64,000 nucleotides of DNA, taken from NCBI GenBank assembly GCA_020631735.1, contig CM036215.1, forward strand, positions 8,768,346-8,832,345, given 5' to 3'. The position numbers and the translations under genes were made by a program. Positions 10,406 through 20,943 of this stretch are shown here, piece after piece. The notes beneath the pieces were generated by a model, which was not told the DNA's origin, did not search any database, and saw only the letters and a program-made list of their open reading frames with translations. The DNA comes from Saccharum officinarum (lineage: Eukaryota; Streptophyta; Magnoliopsida; Poales; Poaceae). Position 1 is the stretch's first letter, and the number at the start of each line of letters is the position of its first letter.

Positions 10406-11338
10406 ATCCGGACGTCGCGCGTCTCAGTCTGCTTGCTGTTACCGCTTTCTCACACCGCGCGCCCCACCCACTCACTCGCTTGCTCCTCACTCACGCTCGT
10501 TGCGCACCCCACCTGCGCCGCTTGCTCCTTGCTCCTCTCTCCCACTCGTCGCACATCCCATCACCCGCACCTCGCTCCTCGCTTCGGACGTGCGCCGCAC
10601 CGCCAGCTCCCTCCCGTAGCGCGCGCCACCCGCCCAGCCGAGCCAAGGCCTGCGCTGCTGCTAGTGGTGATGGTGGTGCTTGCGCGCTACCGCTCGCCAC
10701 CAGATCCCACTCCGATGACCAGAATCAACCGGCCCCAGCCTTCCCCTCCCTTATGTTTGTTACAAATATATGTTTCAAATGTTTCAGATGTATGTTACAA
10801 TGGTTATATATGGAGATTGCAAAAGTAGATCGGGGTGTTGCACATGTTGTATATTTTGCAAATGTTTCAGAAGTATGTTGCAAGCGTTTGTTCAAAATGA
10901 TTCATCTGTTTCAGACGTATGTTGTAGCAAGTGTTTTATCTGGATGTTGCATATGTGTTTACACACATGTTGCAACATTATGTTTCAAATGTTTAATCTA
11001 TGTCAAACGTATGTTACATCTTCATGTTGCAAGTGTTTTCACGAGGACATGATGAATGATGGGTGCACGGCCCGGGTGCCGGGGGATGGGGTGCAGCGAG
11101 TTAGGGGCCGTCTCCCGCCCATGCGGAGAGAGAGGAGGGATAAGGGAGAAGGAGCGGCGGGAGCAGCAATAGGGACAAGGTGCGCATGCGAGGCGGACGA
11201 AAGCATGCTGCGTAGCCGTCCGGACGCGAGGAGCGGTGGGCGGAGCTTCGACGGTGGGGTGCGCGTGTGAGTTGGAGCGAGGCGCACGTCCGTCCAGACA
11301 CCGGGCGCGAACGTTTGTCCGAACGTCCGGGCGATAGT
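10406..11338. mobile_element. Probable non-autonomous DNA element with GC-rich ends and a GTTTCA-rich core
   Basis: Ends share CCGGACGT in inverted orientation (CATCCGGACGTCGCGCG at the left; GAACGTCCGGGCG at the right). The left arm is extremely C-rich; the right arm is G-rich. The centre (10750-11040) is a degenerate array of ATGTTTCAAATGTTTCA and ATGTTGCAAGTGTTTTA words. I associate this layout with a widespread grass element family, possibly Mutator-derived, but the terminal repeat is too decayed to classify. The open frames of 166-219 codons here follow from base composition. Confidence 0.45.
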
Positions 11339-11449
11339 CACACCCAACATATATGTATAATTTTAATTTATTTAGCCACATAAAAATGAGATTCTATTTT
11401 ATGAGCGAGATTCACATAAAAAGCAACCTATTAGTTTGTTTTGGAACTA

Positions 11450-11712
11450 CTCCCTCCATCCATAAGTCTCCATCGTATTAGCCTTCGGCGCAATGACCAA
11501 GTAACAGTAAACAATACCGATTTGTATTTAAGGCAAGGAGGAGCTAAGAGTTGCAGCCAATGAGCAGCCATGGAACAATAAATGCAGACAAGAAGTAGCC
11601 AATGAGCACCAAATGCGCAGCACTTACGAGAAGTCAAACCCGTGGTCCCAGACTAATAGGAGACTTTTAGAAAAAAAAAATTGCTACGAATGAGATAAAT
11701 GGACGGAGGGAG
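11450..11712. mobile_element. Stowaway-like MITE (263 bp)
   Basis: Terminal inverted repeats CTCCCTCCATCCAT at the left and ATGGACGGAGGGAG at the right, flanked on both sides by the TA dinucleotide expected for a Tc1/mariner-type target duplication (11448-11449 and 11713-11714). Non-coding. It lies about 480 bp upstream of the gene at 12196. Confidence 0.85.
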
Positions 11713-12027
11713 TAGGATTAAAGATGCTCTAGCTGCAATTGCACTTGTACAGGAGCCCTTTCAACAGCAAAAAAGAAAAAAGAAAAAAAAAAGAAAAAAA
11801 AAGAGTTTGCGACACCTGATGGCGCCAATCAGCTGTCGCCACGCGAGCATGTGTGCAGTGTGCGTATGTGGTACGCGCCGCGTCACGCTGTCAAATGGAT
11901 ATTTCCATTCCATTCCAATCCAGGAGCCCAGCCCAGCGGTGGCGTTGTGACTCGTGACGGGTGCTCTAGATGCCACCTTCACTCACGTTCTAGACTCCTC
12001 CCGTGCTCCTCCACCGCTCACCTCCCT

Positions 12028-12035
12028 CTATAAAT
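12028..12035 (+). promoter_or_regulatory. TATA box of the small-protein gene
   Basis: CTATAAAT sits in a C/T-rich promoter stretch about 165 bp before the start codon. This implies a transcription start near 12060 and a 5' leader of about 135 nt. Confidence 0.65.
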
Positions 12036-12195
12036 CTCTCGCCGCCCACACCGTCCTATCATCAGGCGGACAAGTACAACCAGCGCAGCGCAGCAGTTCA
12101 GTCCAGCGCGCACCATCTCATCTCATCCAATCGAATCGATCCTCATCTCTTCTTCAGAGACAGCCGCGCGCGATCTCTCATCAGCAGCACCGACA

Positions 12196-12636
12196 ATGGC
12201 GGCGTACATGCGCGTGACGCACCGCGACGAGGAGGGCAAGAAGGTGACGGAGAAGATGCCGGTCCCGGAGACGCGGCGCCCGGACACGGTGAAGTACTTC
12301 GAGCGCAAGCTGGAGGAGCAAGGGTTCCACCGCTTCGAGCGGCACCCGGCGAACGCGCCCCGCGGCGTGGGCATCGGCTCGCCGCCGCCCAAGTCCGGGC
12401 GCGGCGGCAAGTTCACCTGGGAGGGCCCCGGCGGCGTCGTCGAGGGCCAGCTCGACCCCGCGCCGCCCGCCATCGACCCCAACGACCCCAACTACGAGGA
12501 GGAAGGGGGAGCGGAGGACGAGGCGGGCAGGGAGGTGGTCGTCGGCGAGGTGGAGGTCGCTAAGGTCGCCGAGAGCAGGGACGGCGTCGCTAGGGTCGAC
12601 GTCGCGCCGCCCCTGCTCCAGGACCAGAAGCAGTAG
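12196..12636 (+). CDS. Conserved-looking small acidic plant protein of unknown function (146 aa)
   Basis: Single exon starting MAAYMRVTHRDEEGKKVTEK. I recognise no catalytic domain. Visible parts: a charged N-terminus (1-50, with TRRPDTVKYFERKLEEQGF); a Pro/Gly segment (50-80, containing PRGVGIGSPPPKSGRGGKF and then TWEG); a DPNDPNYEEE acidic stretch near 95-104; and a low-complexity Glu/Val/Ala tail. No signal peptide or membrane segment. The strongly GC-biased third codon positions are typical of grass genes. The gene has a TATA box, a leader and an AATAAA signal, so it looks intact. The N-terminal half has the feel of a conserved plant-specific family, but I cannot name it, and no function is claimed. 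Confidence 0.85.
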   Translation: MAAYMRVTHRDEEGKKVTEKMPVPETRRPDTVKYFERKLEEQGFHRFERHPANAPRGVGIGSPPPKSGRGGKFTWEGPGGVVEGQLDPAPPAIDPNDPNYEEEGGAEDEAGREVVVGEVEVAKVAESRDGVARVDVAPPLLQDQKQ

Positions 12637-12767
12637 ACGTTTTTTTTTTCCTGTTGTCGTCTAGATGCCTCTCGAGTCTCGACTCGGTGTGTCGGGTACT
12701 ACTTGAGTTTGTTCGGTGCACAGTGTGCACGTCAACTCTGCTTTAATTAATGTGTGTACTGATCAGA

Positions 12768-12773
12768 AATAAA
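12768..12773 (+). terminator. Poly(A) signal AATAAA of the small-protein gene
   Basis: AATAAA lies 132 bp after the TAG stop codon, in an A/T-rich 3' UTR with TTAATTAATGTGTGT upstream. Position and sequence fit a plant near-upstream element. Confidence 0.6.
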
Positions 12774-13186
12774 CCTGTGTGAAAGCATCAAAGCAAGTGA
12801 TTATCTTTGCATTAGTTGTCATCTTCATCGTGTTGCAGTGATATCTCCGAAGACGCTCCACGCCTCCCTCCTTTTGCCGGTGTTGGTTCAGTTTTTTGTT
12901 TGAAACCGGGCTAAAAATTCACCCGAACTACTAGGATACAGAGACCAACACCTCAAAGCACGAAGACCGACTGCTGAAACTTTTAGCGCACAACCACTTG
13001 GTCGAAAACAACAAACAACACTGACTATTAACAACATGAACAATAGCACAAGTGTTTGATCTGTCAAGCAAATGATCGCTTATATTTCACACGAACCGTT
13101 GCGAAATAAGCATCTGAAAATTAAAGCCCAAGCAACAGGAATTGTTGCGAAAAAAGAATCTTAAAGCTAAGCCAAGGCCCATTTGG
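12774..13186. other. Intergenic spacer, nothing recognised
   Basis: No open frame of note, no inverted termini and no similarity to the other elements in the window. Confidence 0.5.
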
Positions 13187-13247
13187 TTCCCAAGGCTTTT
13201 TTTTTTTGCGAAAAAGAAAATTTATTAAGACTCAAGTAGCATCCCTA

Positions 13248-13307
13248 CAAGAGAGTGTATGAACCCTCTCTGGAAAACAAGAGAGTGTATGAACCCTCTC
13301 TGAAAAA
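13248..13307 (-). repeat. Two tandem 30-bp units in the LINE-A 3' region
   Basis: CAAGAGAGTGTATGAACCCT followed by CTCTGGAAAA occurs twice, starting at 13248 and 13278, just before the A-rich terminus of LINE-A. Confidence 0.75.
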
Positions 13308-13333
13308 TCGGCGTAAGACATCCGCAACGTCAC

Positions 13334-16099
13334 ATGATGGAAGACCCGGAAGACCCTCCCGACCCCGACCCGCTCCACGCCTTCCTCGTCTCCCCTCCAC
13401 CAGCACCCAGCCCGCCCAAATCTGCCGCATCCCTAGCTCCTCCAGGCCATCCACCACAAGATCCGCAACCGCCGTCGCCCGATCTATCCGTTGATGGGTC
13501 GCAACCCCATGCTCGTCCAGTCTCCAACGACCTCCATGCGAACGTTGCTGTCACAACGGACGGGCTCCACTCGCCGGCGCCTCCGCTGGAGGCGCTCCAC
13601 CAGGACCAGGCTCAACTTCCAAGCAGGACTCTCCCCCACGCCGGATCTGGTACGAGCAGGTCCACCGCAGTGCCCTCGCCGCAGCAGCCCCGTTCCTTGG
13701 CCGCCGGTGGCCTAAATCTCGGTGGTCACTGATAAACGGGAATATCAGATATATCAGAAATTTATCGGCGATAGAAATAAAATTTCGGAAGAAATTTAGA
13801 CAAAAATGACTCATTTTGTTCAGGAAAGCACATAGATCATTTCTAAACAATTTAACATAAAAAACTAAATAAAACATATTAGTAATTGCTTATATCAATG
13901 AGGAGGGCAGTGATATGGCTGAAGCGTCTGAGTGTGTTGTGGCGGTGTCAACTTGAACTTAGAAGAGAAAGAGAGAGAAAATTAAACATAGATTAAGGTT
14001 AGAGTATTGGGTGGGCTTTGACATCTATTTGGATGATAAAATTTTTAAAATATGAAAATTTCGGACGATAGAGGAAAAATTTCAGACCCAACCGGTAAAC
14101 GGGATATCTCAGAAATTTCGGATTCTACCGGCCGATATTTTTTTCCCTGCCGTGGAGGCCACCTCCGCGCCCCGCCCGCAGCTTCAGCTTCTGCAACCGG
14201 CGCTGGCATATGTTCCACCCACCCCGAGACCGCTCCACTCAGGGTGCGAGAGCGACGAGGACGACATTGGCTTGGACGTCGGCGCTACTGCTGTGCGGAC
14301 GCCTGCTCCCTCTCCGGCCGGGGTGAGCGTCGGCCTCGACGTCTTCCTCGTCCGCTCGTCTGCTCCAGGACCAAGCTCGTCGTCTGCCTTGTCCCCCAAC
14401 GCTGCCCCCTTCCATCCAGGGGGTCGCACGGCGGGACGGACGAAGGCCCGTCGTTGGGCTGACGATGACCGCATCGACGTCTCCGAGGAGGAGTTGACGC
14501 CCACTTCCAGGACGCTGTACCTTGACGCGGTTCGTCGAGGGCCGCCGCCGCCGAGGGCTGCCAAGGCACTGCTGCACCCCCGGCCCCCGCCATCGGGCGC
14601 CGGCGGTGCAACGTCGGGCCGCCGGGCCGCTAGCCGAAGGGGAGGGCGTCGTCGTCGGCCGTGGCCACAACTAGTGCACGGCATACCGATTCGCCCGGTG
14701 GAAGGCCGCGTCCTGGCACACCAGCGCCTCGGCCGTTGTCGACGGGTCTCCGCCCCCGACTCAGATGGGTGGCGGGAGATCCTCCACTGGCAGGAGACGC
14801 GTCCGGGGTCCACCTCCATGGTGCCATCTGAGCCAGTGCGGGAGAGTCCGTCTGCATCTCTTCGACCTCCGAGGCGCATCCCGACTGTTCTGCACGGGCA
14901 AGTGCTTCAACTGCCTCTCAACCACGCATCGTGTGGCCACCTGCAGACTGCCCCAGCGGTGCCTGCGATGCAGGGGCTTTCGTCACATCGCGCGCGACTG
15001 CAAATGGCCGAGGCGCGTGCCCGGTTCTTCGGGCGTTCGTGCTGCAGTTCGCTCCGGCGGGACGACAGGCTTGGGTGGTTCGCGTGACCTTGCTGGTTCT
15101 ACGGCGACCACCACCACTCCCGCTGCTGCCAGCAGCGATCGTCAGCGGCGACGGCGGAGGCGGAGGCGGAGGCGTCGTAAGCGTCGGAAGGGCAGTGGGC
15201 ATTTGGCTGGGTCCACCACCGCGCCGGACTCCGCCTCGCTCGCCTCCGATGCCCTGCCGACTGGGGCCGCCCAGGTGCCGCCAGATACCACCGTGGGGCC
15301 GTTCGAGCAGCGCTTCGTCGAGCACGACCCGCTTGCGGAGGCGTTGTGCGCGGCCCATGGCCCTCCAGCTGCGGTCATCCACTTTGACCCGATGCTAGAG
15401 GAGCTCCTAGCCGCCACGTTCGTCGCGACCTATCCTGCTCAGGCCGCCCTACCAGGGCCCGCGGAGCCGCCTCCGGTGACGGCTGCCCTGTTGCCTCAGC
15501 CGGCGGTGGATCAACTCGACTTCGACGCGGTCGCTCCCACGGGGTCCGTGGAGCCAACTCCAGTGGCTGAAGCACAAGAGCTTTCGCAGACCACGCCACT
15601 TCGGGCTAATCCACCTGATGTCGTGGTTGGCGACGAGACGCATTCGTCCCTCGCCAGGGTGGGCAGTGCCCATGACCCCGCCCCTGTTGACGCCACAGTA
15701 GCGGCCACTGACGACATCGACGTCGGAGCCCTCTTCATCAACTCCCTTCAGCTACCGCTACAGGAGAGCCTCCTACACACACCACCGCGTCGACGCGCCG
15801 CGCGTCGACGCGCCGCGCGTCGGGAGCCCGCTAGCCTGGTCCCTCGTCGCAGTGGCAAGCTAGCGGCCAAAGCTCCTTTCCGCGACCCCAACCCAAAGAA
15901 GCAAGCTAAACGCGTGTTGGTCAACAAGTGGGAGCGCAGGCCGGCCAATGCCGTCACCGACACTCTGGATGAGACGATCGCCGTCAAGTTCCATGAGGCG
16001 TTCGCCGAGCCCGTTTCCCCTTCGAAGTGGGAAGCGTTGTACGAGCTCATGCCCACGCTGGCAGTGCGGTGGGACGCGGCCGGCATGGTGACGCCCTGA
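13334..16099 (+). pseudogene. LINE-type ORF1 (nucleic-acid-binding, two CCHC knuckles), disrupted
   Basis: The N-terminal part is open from 13334 to a stop at 13732, where a roughly 410-bp insertion begins. The frame resumes near 14146 (VEATSAPRPQ), then shifts frame between about 14770 and 14880. The third part is open to 16099. Two adjacent zinc knuckles are visible, CFNCLSTTHRVATC and CLRCRGFRHIARDC, the usual signature of plant L1 ORF1 proteins, which coat the RNA. The C-terminal region is Ala/Pro-rich and ends ELMPTLAVRWDAAGMVTP. A short tandem CGTCGACGCGCCGCG lies near 15787-15820. Not functional as it stands. Confidence 0.75.
13733..14145. mobile_element. Insertion of about 410 bp interrupting the plus-strand ORF1
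   Basis: AT-rich sequence inside the GC-rich ORF1. Both sides carry a related word in direct orientation (AAACGGGAATATCAGATAT at the left, AAACGGGATATCTCAGAAAT at the right), with ATCAGAAATTT/CTCAGAAATTT repeated. No coding content. Class unknown. Confidence 0.45.
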
Positions 16100-16488
16100 G
16101 CTGTCGCCACGCGTTGGGCCTTCCTCCCGTTTTGGTCGCGCCTTTAGTTTTTAGTTAGTACAACCTTACTGCTCCACCACTAGTTGGTGATTTGTGTTAA
16201 GTGTTCCTCCAAGGCGTGTACGGCTCCTCGCCGTGACACTCCTTGGAGCATGTAAAACTTTCCACTTCCACTTAGTGAAACACGTACCAATGCACGCTTT
16301 CGAAAAAAAAACAAGCGAAAAAGCACTCACACAGCCTAGATGTAATGGCATACTGCGCCAACTCATGAGCTAAATTATTCTGGACTCTACTAATCTTAAC
16401 CCACTCCACTGGATTACCAACTTCACGCGTCTCCTTAATGACTCCAGCCTCTCGAGCTGATCACCAACTTCACGCGTCTCCTCAATGA

Positions 16489-16732
16489 GGCTGTGTTTAG
16501 ATCCATTGAAATATGCACTATGCAAAAAAAGATTCCCCGTCACATCAAACTTGCGATACATGTATGGAGTACTAAATGTAGATAAAATCAAAAACTAATT
16601 GTACAGTTTGGTTGTACTTTGCGAGACGAATGTTTTGAGCCTAATTAGTCAATGATTGGACAATTATTACCAAATACAAACGAAATGCTACAGTGTATTT
16701 TGGTACACCAAAGTTTGGATCTAAACACTGCC
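16489..16732. mobile_element. MITE (copy C) inserted in LINE-A RNase H
   Basis: Termini GGCTGTGTTTAGATCCA and TTTGGATCTAAACACTGCC are inverted repeats. A 3-bp TGA flanks both sides (16486-16488 and 16733-16735). Removing the MITE and one TGA restores the RNase H reading frame on the minus strand, which confirms the boundaries. Internal motifs match the copies at 781 and 7980. Confidence 0.9.
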
Positions 16733-18907
16733 TGAATTGCCAAATAGCAGATCGATCACGTGCTTTGCTTCGGAGCTTGGCGACCACCGAACTGCAATCC
16801 GACTCGAGAATCATCGGGGCATCCGGCCATCTAAGAGCCAATCAAACGCCCTCCAAGCATGCTCTGGCTTCTGCTTCCTCTGCATCCCTGCATAGGATAT
16901 GATACGCCGCGAAGTTAGTTTTAGGGAGCCCCCAGTCTCTAATCGCCACGCCCACTGCGGCATCTCTCGACGAATGGTTGAACGCAGCATCAACATTAAT
17001 TTTTAGAGTCCCATGTGGCGGTCGTTTCTGTCTCAAAGTTCCTTGGGCATCTGAATTCTGAACTTCAATACGAGCAGCAGGTTCTAAGGTACGTTTACCC
17101 TTCAGGTCCACATGATCCTCATGTTGCCGGATTTCCAACAGTGACCGCATGTAGCGAATGAGGAAAGTGACCGAACTAGCAATGAACGGGGATGCACCTT
17201 CATGTACCACCTTGTTTCGAATGCTCCAAATGTGCCAGAGCAACATAAACAAATTTGCCAGTACCTCCAACGAATTGTTTAGTACCAACATAAGCAACCA
17301 GTCCGGTCCAGTCCTGACAAGATCCTCTTCTGCCGGCAAATGCCAGTGATTCCTCATGGCCTGACGAAGAGCTACTGCATGCGGACAGACCAAAAGAGCA
17401 TGAAAGACAACTTCTTCGTGTGATCCACATAATTCACAAACATCCTGCTGGTCCAGGTGACGGTATTTCTTATTAACTCTGGTCGGCAAGCCATTATTGG
17501 CAGCTTTCATAGCAAAGACAGAGACCTTGGATGGCACTCGTACCTGCCATAGCTTCTTCCATCCGGCACGGCCCTGATCTGAACTTGCGCTACTGCCAGG
17601 AGCTCCCACTCTATACTGATTCTGTACCGCTAACCTATAAGCACTTCTCATAGAAAAAATTCCGGTTTTCTCATAATGCCATGCAACAAAGTCAGCAGTA
17701 CGCTGCTCAGGAAGCTTGATACTAAAAATCTCCGCTGCATCACAAGGATAGAAGAACCTGTGTACAGACGTTTCTTCCCAATCACCATTGTCATCAATAA
17801 GATGGTGAACCCACCTGAGCCTGCACATGCGACTGGGTCCAATCGGTTTAAGACCGTACTCCCTAGGCAGCCAATTATCCCGCCAAATCTGGGTAGACCT
17901 TCCATCTCCTATACGATGAATCACTCCCTGTTTCAGCAGCTCATATTCAATTGCACGCCAAGTCTGCGAGGCCTCACCGGCTGGAGCTCTATCCAGCAAA
18001 TTGCCTTGAGGATAATATTTAGCTTTCAAAACCTTAGCACAAAGGCTGTCCGGAGAGGCAACTAGTCCCCACGCTTGTCGAGCAAGCATCGCTTGGTTCA
18101 TCAACCTGAGGTCCTTAAACCCTATGCCACCAAAACCCTTCGGCATCAACAATTTCTCCCATGGTATCCACTGCGCATTCCTCCTTCCATTTTCAGCGCC
18201 CCACCAGAACGCTCGCACCTGCTTCATCAGCTCATCACACAAGGTCAGAGGGAGTTTAAATACACTAATGATATAGATGGGTAGAGCTTGAGCAACAGAT
18301 TTTATCAGCACCTCCTTCCCTGCTGCCGAGAGATATTTTTCCTTCCAAGCAAACATCCTCTTATGAAAACGTTGTTCAAGTGGCTGAAATAAACCCCTGC
18401 GTACACGGCCATGCAGGTCGGAAGGCCAAGATATTTGGCCTCAAAATCCACCCTCTCAACACCCAACATAGTGCGGACTTGCTCTGAAATATTCTGGTCA
18501 TATTTCTCATTCACCAACAGAGACTATCTGCTGGGGCTTAGAGGTTGCCCCAAACATCGCTCGAACGTGCCAAGGACCCCTCTAACAACCTGAGCCTGCT
18601 CCACGGTAGCTCTAAAAAATAGCAAGCTGTCATCCGCGAATAAAAGATGTGACACACTTGAAGCTCTCCGACAAACCTTTACTCCTTCGAAAAGACCAAG
18701 ACTTTCTTTATGCTTCAAGAGAGTAGATAAACCATCGGCAATCAGCAAGAACAAGTATGGTGAAAGCGGATCACCTTGTCGTAGACCGCGTGACGGGGAG
18801 AAGGAGTGCGAGAGCACCCCATTGAAGCGTCCGAGTAGCGTACAGTTGAAACACAAGTCATGATCCACTGTACCCATTGACTCTAAAAGCCCAGCTTCTC
18901 CAACAAA

Positions 18908-19249
18908 GAGGGTCTTTAGTTGCTGGGGTGAAAAATTTTGGGGTGTCACATCAGATGTTTCATGGGATGTCGGAAGAGATGTTCGGATATTAATAAAAAA
19001 AGTAATTACATAACTCGCCTGGAAACCGCGAGACGAATTTATTAAGCCTAATTAAACCATCATTAGAACATGTTTACTGTAGTACAACATTGTCAAATCA
19101 TAGATTAATTAGGCTTAAAAAATTTGTCTCGCAAATTTATCGCAATCTGTGTAATTAGTTATTTTTTCGTCTACATTTAATACTGCATGCATGTGTCCAA
19201 ACATCCGATGTGACGGGATAAATTTTTTTTGGGAGGAACTAAACACCCC
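18908..19249. mobile_element. MITE of a second family, inserted in LINE-A reverse transcriptase
   Basis: Terminal inverted repeats GAGGGTCTTTAGTTGC and GGAACTAAACACCCC. Internal words GGTGTCACATCAGATGTTTC, ATAACTCGCCTGGAAACCGC, GCGAGACGAATTTATTAAGC and ATTAGTTATTTTTTCGTC mark a known panicoid MITE family, distinct from that at 16489. CAAA flanks both sides (18904-18907, 19250-19253). Excision with one CAAA restores the RT frame around WGFLQSL. Confidence 0.88.
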
Positions 19250-20713
19250 CAAACTTTGTAAAAATCCCCAAGCAACCCGATCATACGCCTTGGACAAATC
19301 CAACTTATAAGCACAAAATCCTTGCCACTCTCCCTCTGAATAGCATGAATACACTCAAACGCAATTAAGACATTATCCGTGATTAATTTCCCAGGAACAA
19401 ATGTGCTCTGCTCAACAGAAATAATGTCATCCAGGATCGGTCGCATTCGGTTAGCCAAACACTTTGAGATTACCTTGTAGATCACATTACACAAGCTGAT
19501 CGGCCTAAAATCTTTGGGCTCCTCCGGTTCGGACCCCTTCGGAATAAGAACAATAGTTGTATCATTTACTCCTGGAGGCAAGCAGCCATCCCGGAAAAAA
19601 CCTTGGACCGCAGCGACAACATCATCCTTCACCACTTCCCAGTGTCTTTGGAACTTGGAAGAAGCGTGCCGGGAAACCGTTAGGCCTGGGGGACTTTAGT
19701 GGACCCATCTGAAACAAGGCGTCCGAAATTTCCTCTGTTGACAACTCCCTGCACAAATCCTGAGTTAACTTTGGCTCAATAAGATCAATAAGCTCAGCAG
19801 GTTGCACATTAGGATCAGCCGTATACAAGTTACTGAAAAAATCAAACGCCATCCGCTGCATCTGTTTGGGATCTTTGCACCAGTCACCATCGGGATCTTT
19901 TAATTTCTTAATCTTATTCTTACAAGCCCGCCAGACAGCCTGTTTATGGAAATAACTCGTGTTGCGGTCACCCTCTTTAAGCCAGGCAATCCGCGACCTT
20001 TGCAGCCACATCATCTCCTCCCTATATAGCAATTCATCCATACGGTCAGATATCCGGCGAACCTCCCTGATGCTGTACAACGGATCAGCTCTTGCTTCTT
20101 CCAATTTTGCACGTAGTTCCTCAAGCTCCTGTGTGACCATACCAAAAATTTTCCAGCTCCAGGAGCATAAAGCGTTCCGCACATGCTTCAGCGCAGCCAC
20201 TACACCACCCAGCCCTTCTCTGCTAGCATCAGTACACCAGGCGTTCTTGACTTCCATAGAAGAGACTCCAGCTGTTCCCACATTATTTCATAGTACCAAA
20301 AAATCCTCGATTTATGTCGTTCCCAACTTTCTTTCCTCACTTCCAAAAACAGTGGACAATGATCTGAGCGTGACGACACCAGATGATACAAGGTGACATC
20401 GCCAAACAGATCACGCCATTCCGGAATTGCCACAGCTCGATCCAGGCGAACCTTGACATTGTCATCACCACCTCGACCATTATCATAGGTATAAGGGAGT
20501 CCAGAAAACCCCAAGTCTGTAAGCTCACAATCATCCAGTGCATCCCGAAAAAGCAATCATTTGACGCTCCGGCCAAGGACACGCCGAAAAATGCTCATAG
20601 CCCCACATGGCTTCATTGAAATCGCCAAATGCCAGCCATGGATCAGCCGACTGACCATGCAACCGACGTAGCAACTCCCACATAACATGCCTCTGATCCG
20701 TACGCGGCTCGCC

Positions 20714-20725
20714 GTACACAAAAGT
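20714..20725. repeat. LINE-B target-site duplication, 3' side
   Basis: GTACACAAAAGT, identical to 28253-28264. In the host LINE-A this sequence encodes part of the endonuclease (ITFVYGEPR across the join). Confidence 0.92.
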
Positions 20726-20943
20726 TTTTTTTAGAAGGGCGGCAAGAGCTTTGCCGAAATTTTATTAGACGAGACAAAAGAGAAACAAAACGATTACAAG
20801 AATCGCTATTGAGCGACCAATGCCACCACGACTACTACTACGGTCTACGGCACCCTGGTTGCACGCCTAAAACGTGACTCCAAAAAAGAAAACACAGAAA
20901 AACAAAAGGAAACCACTTAGACTTTGCAAGCTCTCGCCGACGC

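Larger units (their letters stand above)
13310..16311 (+). mobile_element. Plus-strand LINE-derived element with ORF1 but no ORF2
   Basis: Starts shortly before a Met codon (13334), runs through a LINE-type ORF1, has a 3' UTR of about 200 bp and ends in an A-run at 16303-16311. No endonuclease or reverse transcriptase follows ORF1. The ORF1 start (DPDPLHAFLVSPPPAP) resembles the start of LINE-B ORF1 (DSDPDLLLPFLVPPP), so it is a relative. It sits inside the 3' part of LINE-A. The exact 5' edge and target duplication could not be fixed. Confidence 0.65.
16315..20713 (-). pseudogene. LINE-A ORF2, downstream part (end of endonuclease, RT, zf-RVT, RNase H)
   Basis: Minus-strand fragments join in order. 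20719-20540: end of endonuclease (WLAFGDFNEAMW). 20556-20200: YTYDNGRGG and RSDHCPLFLEV. 20281-19622: linker with WLKEGDRNTSYFH. 19635-19250: RT start with FRPISLCNVIYKVISKCLANR and DLSKAYDRVAW. 18949-18524: GLRQGDPLSPYLF and FADDSLLFF. 18517-18360: KYLGLPT. 18356-16842: SAAGKEVLIKSVAQALP, zf-RVT and the start of RNase H (INVDAAF). 16841-16733 and 16488-16315: RNase H end (ESDCSSVV, AHELAQYAI). Several frameshifts and two MITE insertions. The encoded enzyme would nick the target and copy the element RNA; it is inactive here. Confidence 0.85.

Noticed and set aside
10283..11381. Several open frames of 100-219 codons on both strands
   Set aside because: They follow from the C-rich and G-rich arms and repeated words of a probable non-coding element; frames overlap in all phases with no domain.
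12123..12491. Minus-strand frame of 122 codons and plus-strand frame 12003-12563
   Set aside because: Shadows of the 146-residue gene; composition-driven, no start context or domain.
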